This document shows positions 59,936 through 64,000 of a stretch of 64,000 bases of DNA, in pieces. The notes beneath the pieces were generated by a model that made no database searches, was not told where the DNA came from, and was given only the letters and a program-made list of their open reading frames with translations. Every line of letters starts with the position of its first letter. Position 1 is the first letter of the stretch. The stretch comes from Pseudomonas putida. GTDB taxonomy: Bacteria; Pseudomonadota; Gammaproteobacteria; Pseudomonadales; Pseudomonadaceae. The stretch covers positions 1,603,501 through 1,667,500 of the forward strand of contig NZ_CP018846.1 in the NCBI RefSeq assembly GCF_002025705.1, given 5' to 3'. The translations under genes and the position numbers were made by a program.

Positions 59936-60766
59936 ATGTCAGCTCGCTGGACAACCGCAGTACTCGACCCGCAGATCACCGGGGGGCTGGCTGTGGCCCG
60001 CAGCCCGGAAGGGTTCCTGGTGGACGCCAACGGCGCGCTGTTCCCCCGCGACTGGCTCAAGCGCCAGGACCTGGACGTGCTGTGTGAGCACGGCATCGGT
60101 CATTTCGACGGCGAGCCCGTATTCCTGCTTGAGCTGCGCAACGCAGCCGAGCTGCCGGGCTGCAGCTGGCGCGGTCTGCGCGCGTTCATGCTGGAAGGCG
60201 ACTTCGACACCTACAAAGTGCTTGGCTATGCCGCGCAGATCGGCACCTGGGCCCGCGAGCACCGCTTCTGTGGCAGCTGCGGCCAGGCGATGGCGCAAAT
60301 CCGCTGGGAGCGCGCGATGTACTGCCAGCCCTGCGACCTGCGCAGCTACCCGCGCATTTCGCCGAGCATGATCGTGCTGGTGACCCGTGGCGACGAGATC
60401 CTGCTGGCCCGTTCGCCGCGCTTCGTCACGGGTGTGTACAGCACCTTGGCGGGCTTTGCCGAGCCGGGCGAGTCGGCCGAGGACTGCCTGGTGCGCGAGG
60501 TGCGCGAAGAGGTGGCGGTGGAGGTAAAGAACATCCAGTACGTCGGCAGCCAGTGCTGGCCGTTCCCGCACTCGATGATGCTGGGCTTCCATGCCGAATA
60601 TGCCGGTGGCGAGATCGTCATGCAGCCGGACGAGATCGAAGATGCCAAATGGTTCAGCGTGCACGACCTGCCGCCGCTGCCGGCCGGGCGGTCCATTGCC
60701 CGGTACTTGATTGATCTTTATGTCGCCAGGCGTTTATGCCTGCCCGAACCAGTGCTGCCACGCTAG
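59936..60766 (+). CDS. nudC: NAD(+) diphosphatase / deNADding Nudix enzyme
   Basis: A 276-residue Nudix hydrolase. The zinc ribbon has Cys112, Cys115, Cys130 and Cys133 (FCGSCGQAM ... MYCQPC), followed by [12 protein letters not shown]. The Nudix box is [20 protein letters not shown] (from residue 173). The NudC-specific SQPWPFPxS motif appears as SQCWPFPHS (205-213), with Cys in place of Pro. It splits NAD(H) to NMN and AMP and removes NAD caps from RNA. Its 3' end overlaps the convergent TauE gene by 33 bases. Confidence 0.94.
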   Translation: MSARWTTAVLDPQITGGLAVARSPEGFLVDANGALFPRDWLKRQDLDVLCEHGIGHFDGEPVFLLELRNAAELPGCSWRGLRAFMLEGDFDTYKVLGYAAQIGTWAREHRFCGSCGQAMAQIRWERAMYCQPCDLRSYPRISPSMIVLVTRGDEILLARSPRFVTGVYSTLAGFAEPGESAEDCLVREVREEVAVEVKNIQYVGSQCWPFPHSMMLGFHAEYAGGEIVMQPDEIEDAKWFSVHDLPPLPAGRSIARYLIDLYVARRLCLPEPVLPR

Positions 60767-61513
60767 TCGGACGGTCAGCGCCAGCACCACGGTGATGAAC
60801 ACCGGGCGGATGAACTTGCTGCCGCCACTGATCGCCGTGCGTGCGCCGAAGAAGGCGCCGACCATCACCGACAGGCCCATGCACAGGCCGACGATGTAAT
60901 CCACCTGCCCTGAAATGATGAACACCGTCAGCGCCGCGATGTTGCTGACGAAGTTCATGCTGCGCGCCACGCCGCTGGCGCGGACCAGGTCGATGGGGTA
61001 GAGCAGCAGCGTGCTCACGGTCCAGAATGCACCGGTGCCGGGGCCGGCCATGCCGTCGTAGAAGCCGAGGGTGAAGCCTTGGGGGAGCTGCCATTTCTTC
61101 TTGATTGGCGCATCGGCATCCAGCGGCGCCTTGGGCGTGCCGCCGAACAGCAGGTAGATACCACAGGCGAAGACGATCACCGGCAGCATCTTGTTCAGCC
61201 ACTCGGCCGGCATGTAGTGAGCCACCACTGCACCGATCGAGGCGCCAACCAGCGTGGCGAACAGGGCCGGTCGCCATTGCGCCGGGTGGAACAGCTTGCG
61301 CTTGTAGTAGGTGAAGCCGGCGGTGGCCGAGCCGAAGGTCGAGCTGAGTTTGTTGGTGCCCAGCACCAGGTGCGGCGGCATGCCGGCGGTGAGCAGCGCC
61401 GGGGTGGTCAGCAGGCCGCCGCCACCGGCGATGGCATCGATGAAGCCGGCGACGAAGGCGACCAGGGCGAGGATCAGCAGGGTGAGCGGTTCTACGGTGA
61501 GTTCGAAGGGCAT
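60734..61513 (-). CDS. TauE/SafE-family membrane permease
   Basis: A 259-residue protein with seven to eight predicted helices. The N-terminal helix leads into [20 protein letters not shown], the TauE/SafE signature, then [20 protein letters not shown]; the second half repeats the fold ([40 protein letters not shown]). The family exports sulfite, sulfoacetate or other organosulfur anions, but most members are uncharacterised. ATG 61513 gives the family start [13 protein letters not shown] although the ribosome binding site is weak. Convergent overlap with nudC. Confidence 0.88.
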   Translation of the reverse strand: MPFELTVEPLTLLILALVAFVAGFIDAIAGGGGLLTTPALLTAGMPPHLVLGTNKLSSTFGSATAGFTYYKRKLFHPAQWRPALFATLVGASIGAVVAHYMPAEWLNKMLPVIVFACGIYLLFGGTPKAPLDADAPIKKKWQLPQGFTLGFYDGMAGPGTGAFWTVSTLLLYPIDLVRASGVARSMNFVSNIAALTVFIISGQVDYIVGLCMGLSVMVGAFFGARTAISGGSKFIRPVFITVVLALTVRLAWQHWFGQA

Positions 61514-61605
61514 GGGTGTCTGGCAGGCAGAGGGCAGGGCGTGCGGCAAATGGCCGCGCTAGATGGGAGACATGGTAATCCTGGGCGCAAACGGTTGCCA
61601 GTGCC

Positions 61606-61641
61606 GGCCCTTTCGCGACGTCGAACCGCCGCGAAAGGGCC
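61606..61641 (-). terminator. Hairpin after the alpha/beta hydrolase gene
   Basis: GGCCCTTTCGCG, 12-base loop, CGCGAAAGGGCC, a perfect 12-bp stem 16 bases past the hydrolase stop. Loop region contains the TCGAACCGCCGCGAA segment common to four hairpins. Confidence 0.65.
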
Positions 61642-61657
61642 AGTACAGGCAATCACA

Positions 61658-62488
61658 TCAACTCTGGATGAACGCCAGCAAATCCGCGTTGATCACATCG
61701 GCATGGGTGGTCGGCATGCCATGCGGGTAGCCCTTGTAAGTCTTCAACGTGCCATTGGGCAGCAACTTTGCCGACAACGGTCCGGAGTTCTCATAAGGCA
61801 CGATTTGGTCGTCATCGCCATGCATTACCATCACCGGCTGCTTGATCCCCTTTAGGTCCTCGGTGAAGTCGGTCTGCGAGAACGCCACGATGCCATCGTA
61901 ATGCGCCTTGGCGCTGCCGATCATGCCCTGGCGCCACCAATTGCCGATGATGCCTTCCGAGGCTTGAACGCCCGGCCTGTTGTAGCCATAGAACGGCCCG
62001 CTCGGCACATCGCGATAGAACTGCGCACGGTTGCTGGCGACCTGGGCCTGAAAGTTGTCGAATACCGACTTCGGCAGGCCGCCGGGGTTGGCGGGTGTCT
62101 GTACCATCAGCGGTGGCACGGCGGCGATCAGCACGGCCTTGGCCACCGGGTCACCGGGGTGGCGCGCCATGTAGCGCACCACTTCGCCGCCACCGGTGGA
62201 GTGGCCCACATGTACTGCGCCCTGGGTGCCGAGGTGTTCGACCACGGCCGCCACATCGTCGGCATAGTGGTCCATGTCGTGGCCATCCGGCACCTGGCTG
62301 GAGCGCCCGTGGCCACGGCGGTCATGGGCGACCACGCGAAAGCCCTTGCCCAGGAAGAACAGCATCTGCGCGTCCCAGTCGTCGGCACTGAGCGGCCAGC
62401 CGTGGTGGAAGTGGATGACCGGCGCATCGCGCGGGCCCCAGTCCTTGTAGAAGATCTGAACGCCATCCTTCGTGGTTACGTAGCTCAT
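61658..62488 (-). CDS. Alpha/beta hydrolase (non-haem chloroperoxidase/esterase type)
   Basis: A 276-residue alpha/beta hydrolase. Opening VTTKDGVQIFYKDWGPRDAP, oxyanion HHGWPLSADDWD, then RVVAHDRRGHGRSSQ, the nucleophile elbow GHSTGGGE (Ser97), the acid in VMVMHGDDDQIVPY and His in PTTHADVINADLL. The pattern matches cofactor-free haloperoxidases, which are mainly esterases in vivo; substrate unknown. No signal peptide. Between two genes of the same strand, each followed by its own hairpin, so likely its own unit. Confidence 0.9.
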   Translation of the reverse strand: MSYVTTKDGVQIFYKDWGPRDAPVIHFHHGWPLSADDWDAQMLFFLGKGFRVVAHDRRGHGRSSQVPDGHDMDHYADDVAAVVEHLGTQGAVHVGHSTGGGEVVRYMARHPGDPVAKAVLIAAVPPLMVQTPANPGGLPKSVFDNFQAQVASNRAQFYRDVPSGPFYGYNRPGVQASEGIIGNWWRQGMIGSAKAHYDGIVAFSQTDFTEDLKGIKQPVMVMHGDDDQIVPYENSGPLSAKLLPNGTLKTYKGYPHGMPTTHADVINADLLAFIQS

Positions 62489-62576
62489 GGTCGTGTCTCC
62501 TCAGTGCAGGAACCGAAGTGAGCTATTGAGAATAGGAGGGATTCCGTTCGGCATCGGGATTTGTTGTGCCAGGACT

Positions 62577-62612
62577 GGCCTCTTCGAGGCGTCGAACCGC
62601 CGCGAAGAAGCC
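62577..62612 (-). terminator. Hairpin after the glutamine-synthetase-like gene
   Basis: GGCCTCTTCG and CGAAGAAGCC with one mismatch, around a loop with TCGAACCGCCGCGAA. Located 11 bases after the stop of the 62623-63975 gene. Confidence 0.6.
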
Positions 62613-62622
62613 ATCACCTGTG

Positions 62623-63975
62623 TCACATGAACCAGCGGTATTCCCGCGCACTGACCTCCTGCATGAACGCCAGATGGTCCTGGCGCTTGTTCTCGCAATA
62701 CACCATCACGAACTCTTCCCCCAGCCCCTCGTTCACCGCCGGGTGGCTGCGCATGGCCGCGACCGCGCCGAGCATGTCCTTGGGGAAATCGATGCCGCTG
62801 CTGCGATCTTCGTTCAGCGGCGCAATCGGTTCCTGCCCGGCATCCAGGCCATGCTCCATGCCACACAGGATCGCCGCCAGCACCAGGTACGGGTTGGCAT
62901 CCGCCCCCGCCAGCCGATGCTCGATACGCAGGTTGCGCGCATCCGACTCAGGAATGCGAATGCACGCATCGCGGTCTTCAAACCCCCAGCTTGCTCGGCT
63001 GGCAGCGTTGACCATGGCGCCATAGCGGCGGAATGCATTGTGGTTGGCCGAAAAGATCGGCATGCAGTGCGGCAGCAGCGCGAGGCAGCCGGCCACGGCA
63101 TGGCGTAGCGGGCGTTGCTGGTCGGCAGCCAGCAGGTTGTTGCCGGCCTGGTCGTAAAGGCTTACATGCACATGCATGCCGCTGCCCGGTGCCTGCAGGT
63201 AAGGCTTGCTCATGAACGAGGCGCGCAGCCCATGCTTGAGCGCGACACCCCGGGTGCTGCGGCAGAACAGGGCGGCCCAGTCGGCGGCTTGCAGGCCATC
63301 GTTGCAGTGGCCGAAGTTGATCTCGAACTGGCCGGGGCCCAGTTCGGCCGTGATGACGTTGGCATCCACCCCTTGCGCATTGGCGGTTTCAACCATGTCG
63401 TGGAGCACATCGCTGAACCGCGACAGCCGTTCGATGTGCATGTTGGGCTGGTCGTCCGGGTCATCGCTGAGCGGGTCGCGGGGGAACTGCGGCAGGCCTT
63501 GCTTGAGCGCCCGGTCGAACAGGTAGAACTCCAGCTCGAACGCCACCACCGGGCGAATGCCGCGGCGCTCGAGCCGCTGCAGCACCCGGGCGAGCACCTC
63601 GCGGGGTTCGAATTCGATCGGCGCGGCGGTGCCGTCGGAGCTGATCAGCATCTGCCCCAGCGGCTCGCGCTCCCAGCTCACCGGCTTGAGCGTGCCAGGG
63701 ATCAGGCGGCGGATGGCATCCGGGTCGCCGTCGTTGAAGCAATAGTCGCCAATCGGGAACAGTCCACCTTGTACGCCCAACAGTACGCAGTTCTGCGGCA
63801 GTTTCAGCGGGCTGCCGGCGGCGACTTTTTCCAGCATGTCGATGGGGTAGCGTTTGCCATAGAAGTGCCCGGGGATGTCCAGGCTGAGCAGGTCGACATG
63901 GCTGACCTCGGGGTAGCGGGCACGGAATGCGCGAACTTCACTGAGCAGATCGGGAAAGCCTGTTGTTAGGGTCAT
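62623..63975 (-). CDS. Glutamine synthetase family protein (PuuA/gamma-glutamylpolyamine synthetase-like)
   Basis: A 450-residue GS-fold ligase, complete within the window (ATG 63975). N-terminal beta-grasp part: YPEVSHVDLLSLDIPGHFYG. Catalytic domain: VVAFELEFYLF (metal-binding Glu), LGPGQFEINFGHCNDGLQAA, GSGMHVHVSLYDQAGNNLL (ATP/metal His), and RIEHRLAGADANPYLVLAAI with the active-site Arg. The C-terminal end EVSAREYRWFM is typical of the PuuA/SpuI group rather than GlnA, and no adenylylation NLYDLP-type loop is seen. Such enzymes glutamylate putrescine or other amines; the exact amine is unknown. GAGAGC precedes the start. Confidence 0.9.
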   Translation of the reverse strand: MTLTTGFPDLLSEVRAFRARYPEVSHVDLLSLDIPGHFYGKRYPIDMLEKVAAGSPLKLPQNCVLLGVQGGLFPIGDYCFNDGDPDAIRRLIPGTLKPVSWEREPLGQMLISSDGTAAPIEFEPREVLARVLQRLERRGIRPVVAFELEFYLFDRALKQGLPQFPRDPLSDDPDDQPNMHIERLSRFSDVLHDMVETANAQGVDANVITAELGPGQFEINFGHCNDGLQAADWAALFCRSTRGVALKHGLRASFMSKPYLQAPGSGMHVHVSLYDQAGNNLLAADQQRPLRHAVAGCLALLPHCMPIFSANHNAFRRYGAMVNAASRASWGFEDRDACIRIPESDARNLRIEHRLAGADANPYLVLAAILCGMEHGLDAGQEPIAPLNEDRSSGIDFPKDMLGAVAAMRSHPAVNEGLGEEFVMVYCENKRQDHLAFMQEVSAREYRWFM

Positions 63976-64000
63976 GCTGTGCTCTCATCGGAATACCCAG

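Overview
The window looks like a chromosome segment of a Pseudomonas putida-group bacterium. Codon use is GC-rich. The gene order (liu leucine genes, GlgE-type glycogen/trehalose genes, gnd-zwf, reductive pyrimidine genes, nudC, TauE-type permease) is the one I remember for that group. Intergenic gaps are filled with Pseudomonas REP/BIME repeats, and a PrrF-type iron sRNA is present. Species assignment is inference from content, not from a search.

Layout. 1-196: N-terminus of a bacteriophytochrome on the minus strand, cut by the window edge. 465-6813: an archaic chaperone-usher (Csu-type) fimbrial operon with four spore-coat-U pilins, chaperone, usher and two-domain tip protein. 6871-8019: M14 carboxypeptidase. 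8095-9953: a visibly AT-richer patch with several tiny ORFs, a hairpin and a Bcr/CflA-type MFS exporter; this is the least explained part of the window. 9955-10795: an iron-linked pair, namely a mini protein that fuses sigma region 4 to a FecR-type N-terminal domain, and a prrF sRNA under a Fur-box promoter. 10905-12012: a DUF6124-type small protein divergent from a CI/LexA-like regulator whose catalytic lysine position is arginine.

12130-19689: leucine/isovalerate catabolism (liuD, liuC, liuB, liuA) divergent from an acyl-CoA synthetase, with two near-identical palindromic operators between them. 20138-41033: glycogen/trehalose metabolism. The plus strand carries glgE, a treS-maltokinase fusion and glgB. 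The minus strand carries glgA, treZ, malQ, treY, a DUF2934 protein and glgX, plus an endonuclease/exonuclease/phosphatase protein and an autotransporter barrel with almost no passenger. No glgC is present. Together these genes can interconvert trehalose, maltose 1-phosphate and branched alpha-glucan. 41937-46288: gnd, zwf and a GH15 glycosidase, which link glucan breakdown to the pentose-phosphate/Entner-Doudoroff entry.

46344-55059: a VOC protein and a RutR-like TetR regulator, then the reductive pyrimidine pathway (preA, preT, dihydropyrimidinase on minus; NCS1 transporter and N-carbamoyl-beta-alanine amidohydrolase on plus) around a palindrome-rich 0.6-kb regulatory gap. 55098-63975: housekeeping and accessory genes, namely ribonuclease Z, a PD-(D/E)XK nuclease-family protein, lipocalin, a RibD/DHFR-like reductase, an Ech1-like crotonase, NudC, a TauE/SafE permease, an alpha/beta hydrolase and a PuuA-like glutamine synthetase. 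No tRNA, rRNA, CRISPR array, transposase or prophage module was seen.
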